Assembly: GCA_025331565.1 (NCBI GenBank)
Contig: JAFREQ010000030.1
Span: forward strand, 6,942,501 to 7,006,500
Direction of reading: 5' to 3'
Length of the DNA stretch: 64,000 bases
Origin: Holacanthus passer
Taxonomy: Eukaryota > Chordata > Actinopteri > Pomacanthidae
The position numbers were made by a program, and so were the translations under genes. This document shows, in pieces, positions 12,260-24,200 of the stretch; position 1 is the stretch's first letter; each line of letters starts with the position of its first letter. Under the pieces are notes generated by a model. The model was not told the origin of the DNA, did not search any database, and was given only the letters and a program-made list of their open reading frames with translations.

Positions 12260-12958
12260 GGTCTTGACCTGACTGCAGGTCATTGTTCTAACCAACTCGA
12301 GTGGGCAAATGCTCATCTATGATGGCAGCTGACACTTTGGAGTCTTCTCTTCAACGATGACTCCAGGTTTTTACTGTGCCAGGCAGATGCAGTTTGCTAA
12401 TGGTAACACTGTGAACAGTGCCCCACGGTGGTGGTGGGGTTATGGTATGGGTAAGCAAAAACTACAGACACCAAATACATGTGCTATGTTATTGATGGCA
12501 CTTTGAATGTCAGAGATACCATGATGAGGTCTTGAGGCTGATTGTTGTGCCAGCTCCTAGCTGCCATCACCTCATGTAGCAGCATGATAATTTCATGTTC
12601 ATGTTCCATGTTAGAAGGACCTGTAAACAATGTCTAGAAGCTGAAAATGTCCCACTTCCTCTATGGCCTACATACTTATTCCTGCAGTCAGCATTCCAAC
12701 AAGACGCACCCTCAGAACTTGTGACATCTGTGCCAATGTGCTGTGTATGTGACCAGCCCAAGGCACACCTGTGTAATAATCATGCTGTTGAATCAGTATC
12801 TGATACACGACACCTGGCAGGTGGATGGATTGTCTTGGCAAAGGAGAAGTGCTCACTAACACAGATCTAAACAAATTTTCAAACAAAACCCGAGAGAAAT
12901 AAGTGTGGATAGAAAAAGTCATAGATCTTTGAAATGAAAATGGGAGCAAAAACGTACT

Positions 12959-15900
12959 TTTTATGTTTTTGTTAGGGAAATCAACGGAAAATGATCAGTG
13001 CCTACAAAGGAAAATCACATTCAAAAATCTAAAATACACAAGTATAAAAAGCTTCTGAGCTAAAATGTGCAAAAACACTAGTACTGTACGATCATTTAGA
13101 ATTTCCTTTGCCTGACAGCACAAATGCATGCTCATGAATTATGTTCTTTTGCACAGTTGACACTGGCTTAGGATCTACATTAAGTACTGAACAGCCTAAT
13201 GGCTGCTTTGTGCTCTGTACATGTGCCAGCTGCACAGGAGTCTCTATCCTCAAGATGAACAGGGGTTTATAAACCTGTATCCTCCAATACAGTGTTTCCT
13301 GTTAGTGGTTATGGAGCCAGTCTTGGACTTAATTATGATGCGTTCTTAATGGTCCTTGACCAGGACCGGACCACCGTGGTGTTTTTGCATGTTTTATCCC
13401 ATTTACTATTTCACATACACTTTTGCATCATTAGTGATGTTTTTATAACTGACCGTATGTGTTATTCAGTGACTGCCATACAGGCATTCATCATGCAATA
13501 TGACAAACATAATAATGTTCACTGTGATGAGTTATCCAAGCTACGCAATTTTCACTTCCTTGTTAGAATATGCTTTCAAAAATGGTTGACATTTCTGTAC
13601 AGCATAGCAGATTTCTCCATGCAACATGCAAGAACAACATGTATGAGTTAAATGAGTGACAGGTCAGCTTTCCCATTCAGAGACTCCAGTGTTCTACAAG
13701 TTCAGTTTCCAGTGTTTCCTGAAAGGATGTTCAGTCAGCTTGTTAACATAAAGCCTTTCCGTGCAGTTGCTGTGTGTTATTTACACCGGTGTTTCCCCCT
13801 CAGAAATATTTTGCATGCTTCTAATGAAAATAACTTCTTGTTGTTTACATTTGTCAAATTTCTGTTGTCTACTACTAAGTTTCTACCAAGAACATGTTTT
13901 TTAAAATCAAAGATTTAGATATTTCAAATTTAATATTTGCTGACTTTGCTAGATAGTAATCTTTATAATACTTCCACTGCCACACCAATTGAACTTCAGT
14001 TCTGCCTGGAGCTTTCTCTTCATCATCCTTCATTTTTTGTGTGTACATACTAAATCAACAGATTTTGTGTGTTGACTCTTTTTAAATGTACTTAAGTTTG
14101 TTTGGATTTTAATTTGAAAAGGCTTCATTACCACATAACAGCAATGTGACTATCTTCAACGGTTTTCAAGCTGATTTTCATACAGTAAAATGAATGCAAA
14201 TTAGGGGCTGTCTGGAGGGAAAACACATTCAAAAAAAACAAAAAAACATCTATGTGGAAAATGCAGTTCCTTAACTTGGGTTGCTGTTAACCTCCTAAAA
14301 ATGATAAAAAATATGAATATGGTCTTTAATACTGCTCCAGTGAGGGACAGTCTGTTGTTGTGACCCTTAAAGTTCCTCCTCTCCATGGTTCACTCACACA
14401 GGTGTTTTCACTTCTGCTGGGTCAGCAGAGGTCTCCTCAGGACTGTGTGGGCATGTTCACACTGCCTTTGACTGACTTGTCCCTCACTCTTTTGGTGATT
14501 TTGTTGCACCTGAAAAAGCATGAAGAAACCTCACAGCATTCTGACAAGTAGCTGTGCAGTAGTTTGGCAGCCTTTTGTAATTCCCAGCATGCAGCGCCTC
14601 ATTTACTTGTAAAGAGACATAATCAGCCAGAAGAAGTGAAAAAACCTGTGTGGGTGTGTTTGCGTTTTCTACTCTGGGCATTGAACTTAATGACTTCTGT
14701 TATGGCAGTCGATGCCAGCATTCTTCACAACCTCACAAACAAAAATCTGTCTCCGTGACACTGTTGGGAATCTGGCATCTAGCAGCTGTTTTAACAAATG
14801 GTCACAGACTGTAAAAAACTAAGCTATACTATATGTACATTTCCATGGTAGGTCAAAGATTATTCATTTGTACAAGTTGTAAAAGATTTTAAAATTTGAA
14901 TTAATATTGTATCAGTCATGAAACTGTTTTCTGACATTGTGCTTTTTGTCCTTGGGGAGAGGCAGCCGATGAACCAGAAGAGTGTGATTTTCAAACAAAT
15001 TTATAATATGCCTTCCTTTGCTGTTTTCACAAACTGTTGGTTATGTGCTGAGTCACCCACAACTGAGTGCTACATCTTTTAACCCTGAAAAGAAGTACTG
15101 GAGCCATGGGTTGCCTCATTAGATTGGACTGTGATTCACATGTGGTAAAAGAGCGTGGAATAGAACATGGAGTACGTAATAGAAAAAAAATATTTTGTTG
15201 AATTGTTTTCTTATCACAAGTCTTTGTTCACGACAGTGTTTAAACTTCATGGAACATCTGTTATGGGAATGACTACAGTCACATCACAGCTGAACTGTAT
15301 TCTGCCTGTACATGGACGGGTTTCATATCTCAGAGGTTGTATGTCATCAAACACACGTCACGTTACTCACACCTTTGTTGTAAGTTCTCCGTCAGAATTA
15401 AGATTCACATCTGTCAAAGCACAACACAACAAATTGGTATTATATACTGTGTGTTGGCAGACTATTCTGTCCTGATGTTGTGAGGTTTAAAGGTGAAAAC
15501 CCCTGATACATTTGTTGAGTACAGAGCTCATACACACTATTTTTTGTAAAATAAGATGTGCGTATTTTACATTGTTCTAATTAAATTCTATTGATAACAG
15601 TAAACTTGGTAGCCACTTTTTAATGTCGACTGTCTGTCTGTACTCTCTTGTCTCTCAGTCTGCCTGGTTAATTTATATAATGCTGCCTTGCTTAATGGCA
15701 CAGAATGGATCCAGTGGGCCATTTGGTCACAAAAGACCCCAACTGTTTACTATGTGGATGTAGTAAGAACCTTACTCTGTATTTCAAGAGTTTGGAGGGT
15801 GTCTGTTTTTGAAGCCATGTCTAAAGCAAAACCACAAGAGCAAAAGTGTAAGGAATGATCAAACAGTGTATTTATCCACTTTCATTAAGTTGCAAAAGGT

Positions 15901-16267
15901 AGCATGTCCTGCTCACTGCCTTCATACCAAAGCCAAGCTGCATATCATTTAGTCCTCATCCTAAAAGCCTTTTCTCTTCTACTGTTAATAGAGAAAACAT
16001 GCCGTTTGAAAATATCAACAAGCTAAGCAGCCAAGTGTTAGAAGAAAATAAGAGCCTAAGCTTATATTTTTATTTTATTTCTATCTCTACACTGCAATAC
16101 AATAACAGTGTTGTTTCTGTTCTTTTGCCTGGGACATGCTTCGGCCTCTGCCAGCATGATATTATGTATGTTACCATCAAATGATTCTCGTTTTAAAACA
16201 TGCCAGCAAGAGATGCCGTTTTCAACCGATACTTGAAACTAATATTACTTTTGATTTAGCTAACTAG
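12959..16267. other. AT-rich intergenic DNA; no gene seen
   Basis: Several open frames of 60-120 codons occur (for example 13292-13651 and 15167-15475). Their translations look like translated AT-rich DNA, and I find no splice-linked exons or motifs. No repeat family is recognised. Confidence 0.65.
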
Positions 16268-16762
16268 CAGTGGTGGAATGTGACTAAATGAACTTACTCA
16301 AGTACTATACATACGTAGTAAGTACAAATTCAAGGTGCTTGTACTTTGCTTGAGTATTTACATATTATGCAACTTTATAGACTACTTATACTCCTCTGCA
16401 TCTCAGAGGCAAATATTGTAGCTACTTTACTACATTTGTCTGACAGCTATAGTAACTATTACTTTCTGCAATTTTTCATACCCTTCCTGTTACTTAAAAA
16501 TTAAATATTGCTAAATGCATTGGAGAAATTGTCCTATTTTTTAAGCTAAATAAACTATTCACCTTGGATTACCTGTAAAATGCACAAAACTGAAAACAGT
16601 GCTTTTTTCTGAGCTCATGAAAAGTTAACGTTCTCACTGAACAGCAACATTACAAACGTATGACGATGAGCTTTTAGAGTATGATGCATTGCTGTAGATT
16701 AGCTCTGCATGCCATACGTGTATGTATCTGAGGTACAGGATCCGAATACTTCTTCCACCACT
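16268..16762. mobile_element. Non-autonomous hAT-like element (MITE type)
   Basis: It begins 'cagtggtggaatg' and ends 'acttcttccaccact', giving short terminal inverted repeats of the cagtggtgga type. The interior ('actcaagtactatacatac', 'cagaggcaaatattgtagc', 'catttgtctgacagctatag') is the familiar body of a common teleost repeat. The flanks ctaactag (left) and ttagctag (right) match at 6 of 8 positions, consistent with a decayed 8-bp duplication typical of hAT elements. It encodes no protein. Confidence 0.7.
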
Positions 16763-16870
16763 ATTAGCTAGCTACAGCTGATGAAATCTGTTATTTCAGC
16801 CAGTAAAATCACAGACAACTGGCTAGAAATGAGAAGCCTGCTTTTGTCTGCCTATATCTGAAATCATAGA

Positions 16871-17190
16871 CAAGATAAAATATTCCTTTATTCGTCCCTC
16901 GGAGGGGAAATTCACTAATTCACTAGATCCTTTGTCTCAAATATTATTAAGAATTTTTAGGGGTAAATCTAACCACATCACACAGCATTAACATGATGGC
17001 GATTCTGCAGTTCTTACTGTCTGTTGCAGCCCGTTCTTGTCCTGTTTGGTGGCCAGCCCAATCCAGACTGTGACACGTTTCATAACAGATCAGCAGCTTC
17101 TACGACAGGTTGAACTTCCCCACCTGGCGCAGAAAGTATATCCTCTGCTGGGCCTTTTTATCGATGGAACCGATGGGTTGGTCTGCTACT
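16871..17190 (-). mobile_element. Rex1-like LINE 3' fragment with coding remnant
   Basis: On the - strand, sequence near 17040-17190 matches the conserved end of fish Rex1-type reverse-transcriptase ORFs; in + orientation it reads 'caggttgaacttccccacct' then 'ggcgcagaaagtatatcctc'. The terminal block 'cctttattcgtccctcggag' at 16885 follows 3' of it. This continuity is why the many isolated terminal blocks elsewhere in the window are called Rex1-like. The fragment is short and carries stops. Confidence 0.65.
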
Positions 17191-17889
17191 TCAGAAGGGT
17201 GACATCTCCAGATTCTTTTTCAAGCATGGAGGAAGGATGTGAGATAAGAAGGACAAGGGAAGGAAGGGTGTAAAGGAAGGAGGAGGGAGGGTAGTTAGGG
17301 ATGTTCCTGAATCTGAATCTGATATTCTGCAAAGTATAAATAGTTCGATTGTTTATTTATATTAAAAAGAAATTGTTCACTCAGTCTTACTTTTTAGGAA
17401 GTCTGCAAAAACGTCACTCCACAGAAGTTTACCTGAGTCACTGCGGCCTTGCTTTATTTAAAGGATCAAACCGGTATTTTTACATGCTTGGCTAGCAGTA
17501 AGCTACTGCTTTCCATTCACATCAGCACAGTGTGAACATCAACATGCAGAGACCTGAACCTTGGTGTAATGTATCACTGAACAGCATTGCGCGTTGTGTA
17601 ACAGCAATTACACAGAAGACACACAATAAGCTAAGAATGACACAGTGCAGAGGAGAATGTAAGATTTACAGGGTTTTTTCACGTCAAGAAATACAGATTC
17701 TTATACAAACAGTGACATGTGTGAAGAGCTCAGGTGTATAGATGAAACGGGAGAAGGAGGAGTGAAAGAGTTTAGAAAAAGGAGGAGGAGGTGTAAAGGG
17801 CTTAGGGGGAGGCAGGAGGGCAGGTACAACAAGCTGCATAAAACCTGTAATTATTATCCTACGGAGTTTACTTAGCCTTTGACTCCCCC

Positions 17890-17898
17890 CTCTCTCTC

Positions 17899-17936
<38 letters not shown>
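17890..17936. repeat. (CT)n tract upstream of hpgd
   Basis: A nearly pure CT/GA tract of about 47 bp, some 300 bp before the hpgd start codon. The following 250 bp (18060-18200) is also strongly purine-rich (gagagaagaagagaga) and probably belongs to the 5' UTR or proximal promoter. Confidence 0.85.
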
Positions 17937-18228
17937 ATGACACACATGCAGTGTTTGTATAGACTGATATGCTGGGGGGAGGGAAAACAGCCCAGTTAAA
18001 AGAGTGAAAACACACACAAGGGTAAGAAAGCCTATGACTGTGTTACAGGGAGAGCAGATAGGTGCTTAAGCACACAGAGGAGGACAGAGAAGGAAGACAG
18101 AGAAGAAAAGTCAGTGAGGCATAGAAGGGAGAGCAAGAGAGAAGAAGAGAGAGAAAAAGCGGAGGAAACAAAGTGTGAGAGACAGAAGGAAGAAGACGAA
18201 GTGTGCCGGGTTTTGCTGTGCTGGGATC

Positions 18229-21200
18229 ATGTCTCTGAATGGAAAGGTGGCTCTGGTGACCGGGGGGGCTCAGGGCATTGGAAGAGCTGTGGTCCAGTCA
18301 CTACTGCAGAGCTCAGCCAAGGTCAGTTCTGCTCACTTCTGTCTTCATTCTGCTGATTTAGCTTCATAACTTTAAGCATTACTGCCTCAACAGTTACTTT
18401 ATAAGTTTGCACATGTCTTCAGTAAAAATTCTCAAATGCACTAAAAGTGCTTTAACTTTATTGCTTTTGCTTTTCTGACCAACTGCACAATAGCAGCTCA
18501 AACTCTTGTACAACTAACCTGACTATTATTTCCACTGCTCAAACACAACTTGCTTTGACTTCACTGAACACTTTGAATGCCTTTCAGTGACATGGAACTG
18601 TCACGTCACTTGATTCAGCTTGAATGGATTGACTGCACTGATGCTGCTTTAAGTTCTTAACATCCTCAGTCTATTGGGAAGCACTTAATATTTACTGCTT
18701 TATCACATTCATTTTCTTTAGCAATCATTTATTGTCCTTGACTCCACTGCTGTCTTCTTGCTTTTAAATGTTTTGTCAGTACATATGTTGAAATAGGGCC
18801 AGTGTTAATGTGTTTCACAGTAGATTGTCTAAAAAGTCACACAATTTCAATAATGTTTTTTTCAAATTAGACAAGTGGCATTGTTTTTTAAACCAGTAAT
18901 TAGATAGTGAAGGTAACATGCATTTCAAAGGCAAAAAGGCTTTTGACAGAGGTAAGTTGGTTTCTGAGAATTTCCTTCACACCCATGAAATGAGGCTGAA
19001 AAAATTGTAACTGTTACTGTAATTGTAAAACTGTAATTGTGTTCCTTAGTTGAGCAGTCCACCATTGACTGAGCTGTTCACAGCCACACTTGTCAAGCCA
19101 CAGAGCTAACAGCATAAGATGATAAGAAGTAAGCAGTATTCAAAGCATGAGTTCCTGTAATTTCATACTAGGTGCTACAGAGATGGATGCAGACTTACCT
19201 GCACCTACGCAGTCTATCTTTGTGTGTGAATTTAAAATGTCAAACTCACTAACAGGGTTTTGTGGTTCAGGTGGCCGTGCTTGACCTGAACAAGACCTGT
19301 GGTGAAGAATGCAAAGCACAGCTAGATGCTGAGTTTGGAGAGGGCAACTGCACCTTTATTTCATGTGATGTGTCCAATGGAGATGCACTGAGAGGTACTG
19401 TCTATAGGAATGTAAAAAGAGAACTGACATTAATGCTTTGTACATCATAACACAATATGAATCATTTTGAGACAAGCTGTGATTAATACAACAGTTTGTT
19501 GTTGTCATGTAACCACCACTTACTACTTACTGACTATAATTCATTGACTGTTCACAAGGAGTTTGCTCTTGGCTTACTTATTTTTAACTTCCTCGTGATG
19601 AATGAGGAAGTGACTTGAAAAACAGCCTAAAACCGAGGGACTGTTTTTCACAGCATCATAAACCTTCCTGGCAAGCGTCACTGTTACTGCATTCTGAGTT
19701 GACATGTGGCTCAGTTAAACAGATTGCAACATACCTGTGTCATTTGTAAAAACAGCAAGCTCTGGTCACTCCAGTGTCTCTTACCAAAAGGCTGAGCTCC
19801 TGGTCCAGCTAAAGCTAAATTTGTCTAGTCTTGCTTTGCAGTCACATGATCCTTTATTTGACTTTACTTCAATTTTGAGTCGCCTGCTCAGTGCTCCACA
19901 TGTATATCATACTGCTGTGTACTACTGCTCTTCACTTACCCTCTCCTTTTCTGCAGGTCTGTCAGTGCTGTTGTGCTTGTATGTATATGTGAGTGTGGGC
20001 GTGTCAGGGTGAGAAACAGAAGAAGCAAGAATTAAAGTCTGTGTAAGTGAATGTGTCTTTGGGTGAGTGAGAGAGTGAGAGAGAGACGAACAAGGTTTCA
20101 TTGTCTGACATTGAAAAAGTAAATCCCTGCAGGCGAACGGCTGTGGAATGCTGTTTGCTGTTGTTCCTGACTGTGTGATAGTACTACTGTTGATGTGGAC
20201 ACAGTGTAAGCCTGCATGGAGCTGGTGACACTGTGTGTGCGTGTGTGTGTGTGTGATGAGAAGAGATTAATTGTGTTTATATGTGTGCATACATCCGAGT
20301 GTTCACAGTGTATGTAATGTCATGGCACGTGCCTGTTAGCAGTGCATGTTTGCCTGTGTGTTTTTGCATATGTGTCTCCAGTGCTTGCAATTCCTTTGTG
20401 CGTTTGTGCATGTGTGCGTTTGTGCATGTGTGCGCATGTGCAGGTGTGTGCATGTCATGCAGATGGGTCTGTTAAAAGCAGGTAGGTTTGTTTCTAATTG
20501 TGGGGTGTCCAAGTGTGGAATGCGGTGCAGGTGATGACACATGCAGGTTTTACCACCTCAGGTTTCTCCCTTCAGCTGTTTATCCAACCACGTCTGTCTG
20601 TTCACATGGGCAGATAAACAACCTGCTGGTGGCTCATTGTGTAAGAGTCCAGTGTATATTCCCTTATTTGCAACGTCTCCACCATCTGTCTGTGGATATT
20701 CATTTAACAGGTCTGAAGTCAGTTTGGCAACATACACGAGGAAACAAAACAACAAACAAAAAAAAATCCATCTCATTGTTTAGAGAGCAATGGAAAAACA
20801 CACAAATGCTTTCACAGGAAATTTCAACTGAGATTTTCTTCTGTGTCTTGTGCAATTGGTTTATGTGATTCTCTAACATTCTAAGAAACATAAAAACATG
20901 TGAACAATGAGATCATGTTCTGGATGTTATTGAAAACTGGTATGTTTAGAACAATGTCTGATCCTGTGATGTTATGGCTAGGTTATACAGACATTCCTGT
21001 TCAAAAAGCTGAACCTCAGCAGATCATGTCAGTGTCGGGTGTTTGAAGTATCAGCTGTGGATGAAGGAGAAGGGCTGGCTCAGCGGATCCAGCTACACTG
21101 TAATTGAGTAAATGACATCAGTACATTTAAAAACAGTGTCTTCTCACGATGGTAATGAGGCTGAGTTTCTGTCATGACTGGTTCTATGTGCCAACTCGAC

Positions 21201-24200
21201 CTCTTCCTGTGTCCCTCCTTCCACAATGATCATCATACAGTCATAATGAATGTAAAAGAGTGGGAGAGCAGTGTTTCAGTTGTGATTTAGAGTTAGCAGA
21301 GAGTGAGCTGAAGCTGAAACCCATGCACATTCAGCTCCTACTGTTTAGGATCCTATGACAGTGTCTGAAGTCATTCACTGAAGGCTTTATGTTTCTGTGA
21401 AACAGACGCATTCCAGAGCACGGTAGACAAGTTTGGTCGTCTGGACATCGTTATCAACAATGCCGGCATCAACAACGAAAAGAACTGGGAGAAGACCATA
21501 CAAGTCAATCTGGTAAGATGATCTGTCTGCTGAACACAAGCATGTGCCTGCCTACAAGGCACAAATGTGCAAACTAAATAATAATAATTTAAATAACTAC
21601 AAATCATAACTTAAATTGTACTTATTTGTATTTGAATTCATTTCAGTGGTCAATCTGAAAGAAATAATAAATGCATGACTCAGCTCGTCTGTATCTTGGC
21701 AGGAAAGAAAAGGTTTGACCTTTGTAATCTTCTTCAAATAATACAATTCCTTACATGTTACTGCAAAGTTAGAGTGACTGAGAGCAGCCAGAGTTGTTGC
21801 CTGTGCTGCAAGGTGCTTCAATTAATTGAAATAGTTAATCGTGACCAACAGTTGTATAATGTTTATTGAGTTGTCATCCACATATGAAGGCATTGGAAGT
21901 AGGAGGATATGAAGCAAGGAAAGCAGTGTAAGATAAAAAGAGTAGAGAGTAGAGTTGCGCATTCACAACTTTCAGCTTCTACCTTTTTCCAGAATTGTGC
22001 TTCGAAATAGCGGGTTAGAGATTTGCTGAACCTTGATGAGTCTACATGACAAGGAATGCCAAGAATAGTTGAAAGCTTGAAGTATGCGGGCAGTCAAAAC
22101 ATTTTTAGTTGGAATGTGATCTAGATACAATCACAGGTCCAAACACACAGATTAATGATCTGGTAACAGTCAGTACATGAACTTTGAAAGACTTGAAAAT
22201 AGACTTGAAATCATATTTGTTATACAGTGCATTTTCATAATAGAAGTGAATGTGTTGCTTTGCCAGAGTCACCTCAGTTTATAAAAGCTGCAACAGCAGG
22301 ATCACACATGGGACCAGGATCAGCAGTTGCCTTATGCAGATTGAGACAGGAATGGTACATGTAGGACACACTGGAAGCCGGTGTGTGTAAGGACTGTATG
22401 TGACATTGGCAGGCAGGTTAGTTCATTTACAAGGACAAAATACATAAATGTGTCAGAGCAAGCCAGCAAACTATTTTCAACCGCAGTCCTTTGGCAAGAT
22501 GTTTGAAATCTAAATCATCACATTCTTTTATTTGTGACCTCTGCTTGTGATGAGAGATGTGACTAAGAAAGGAAATGGAGAGAGGCACGGGAGGCAAAAC
22601 GTTGGTTGGCTACTTTTTGGGTTGTTGATAAGGGGCCAAAAAATGCTGAATATTTTCATATCAGTTGTGCTGTTCACAGTTATGCTAACCAGCTTTAAAG
22701 GCCAATTCTTTTGACCATATGAATGAATGGCACATTCACATTTAAAAGCTTGTCGTGTTGACAAATGTTTTATTTTGTGTGTTTCTCATCTGATCATGGC
22801 TGAATAATGGACATGTTTTACTGCTGTTTACTGTCATATTACATTAAACCATCTTTAGATGCCGTCAGAAAGTACTAATGTAGATTCAGTTGTTGCTCAG
22901 TGTTAAGAGAGATAGTAAATTCCAATTTTACATTTTGAATTTTAGTGTTATTGTCAGTCATCCAGGTTATACAATAGATCATAATAATTATAATAACTTT
23001 GTTTGTATAGCACTTTTCAAAAACAGTTACAAAGTGCTTTACAGTAAAATACATATATTAAAAGAAAAGAAAATACAGAGCATAAAATGTAAACAGATAT
23101 ATAAATACATTAAAAATGAATACCACAGAAATATCAGCTAAGTGAAGTCATATGATAAAAGTGAGTTTTAAGAAGAGATTTAAAAGAGGATACTGAGTTT
23201 GCTTGTCTGAGAGCCTCAGGCAGGGAGTTCCACAGCTGAGGGGCCCAGACAGCAAAGGCAAGTCCCGATTTTGGAACCATTAGAAGAGCCCTGTCAGAGG
23301 ATCTGACAGAGATCTGGTTCATAACCAATTCACAGATATAGGCAGAAGCCAGACCACTCAAGGCTTTAAAAACAAGTAGTGAAATATGAAAGTGAATGAT
23401 AGCTAGGATTGGTGTAATGTGTTCACGCCTCTTGGTGCGTGTTAAAAACCTGGCAGCAGCATTTTGTACTAGCTGCAGTCTTTGAATGTTGCGCCTGCTG
23501 ATGCCATAATAAAGTGCATTGAAGTAGTCAAGTCTGGAAGAGATGAAAGCGTGTATGACCTTTTGTAAGTCTGCTGGGGAGAGGAATGCCCTGATCTTAG
23601 TTAGCTGTCTCAGCTAAGCAAAGCAGGACTGCACCACTTTAGTCACCTGAGAATCAAAGGACAGCTCAGAGTCAAAGATAATATGATTTGCCCCAGGGGT
23701 AGCATGGATATGGTACAAGGGAGAGGACGCAAAATAGACCCCTGAGGGACCCCACAAAAAAAGGAGCTCAAGAGGAGGAGGTATCTCCAAGACTTACAGG
23801 ACCTGATTGACAGATAAGAGATTAACCATTTGAGAGCCACGTCACTGATGCCAACATAGTTCTTCACACGGCTGATATTAAGATATTACGGTCCACTGTA
23901 TCAAAGGCTGAGCTGAGGGCAAGGAGAAGAAAATAGAAGTAAGTCAAAGGCAACTGGATCAGCTGTTTTCCTGTTTAAAGAAGGATATAATTTGATACAT
24001 ACATAGACTGACTTAAACATTTTCCAGTCAGTTTCACCCAGTTACAAAAATGCTTGGAAACACAAGCGTCTGATCTGAAAGTAGCATCACTCAGTTAGGC
24101 CTCTACACTTCATCAGTGACAAAATCAATGTTTTCCTGTGCAGCTGGGACATTATCCAACAGCCACCTAGGCAATGGAAAATGTGCTTCAGACAGATCAT

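Larger units (their letters stand above)
10887..12958 (+). mobile_element. Decayed Tc1/mariner-like transposon, split by a later insertion
   Basis: Long imperfect inverted repeats of about 200 bp bound this region. The left arm begins 'acacttttgtttttgctccc' near 10888. The right arm ends 'tgggagcaaaaacg' near 12954. Inner arm landmarks match too ('aatccatccacctgacaggtg' at about 11034 and its inverted partner near 12820). Between the arms are remnants of a Tc1-type transposase in + orientation: HFTNLAGHPTGLTT at 11200-11250, a DESRF-like FNDDSRF near 12350, a GGGGVMVWG-like stretch near 12430, and a VIDGTLNV-like stretch near 12490. Stops and frameshifts break every frame, so it is a pseudogene and cannot make transposase. 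The coding remnants are interrupted between 11415 and 12259. Confidence 0.85.

Noticed and set aside
13292..13918. Two adjacent + strand frames of 119 and 88 codons
   Set aside because: No motifs, no splice context, composition of AT-rich intergenic DNA; frames of this length are expected by chance over 64 kb.
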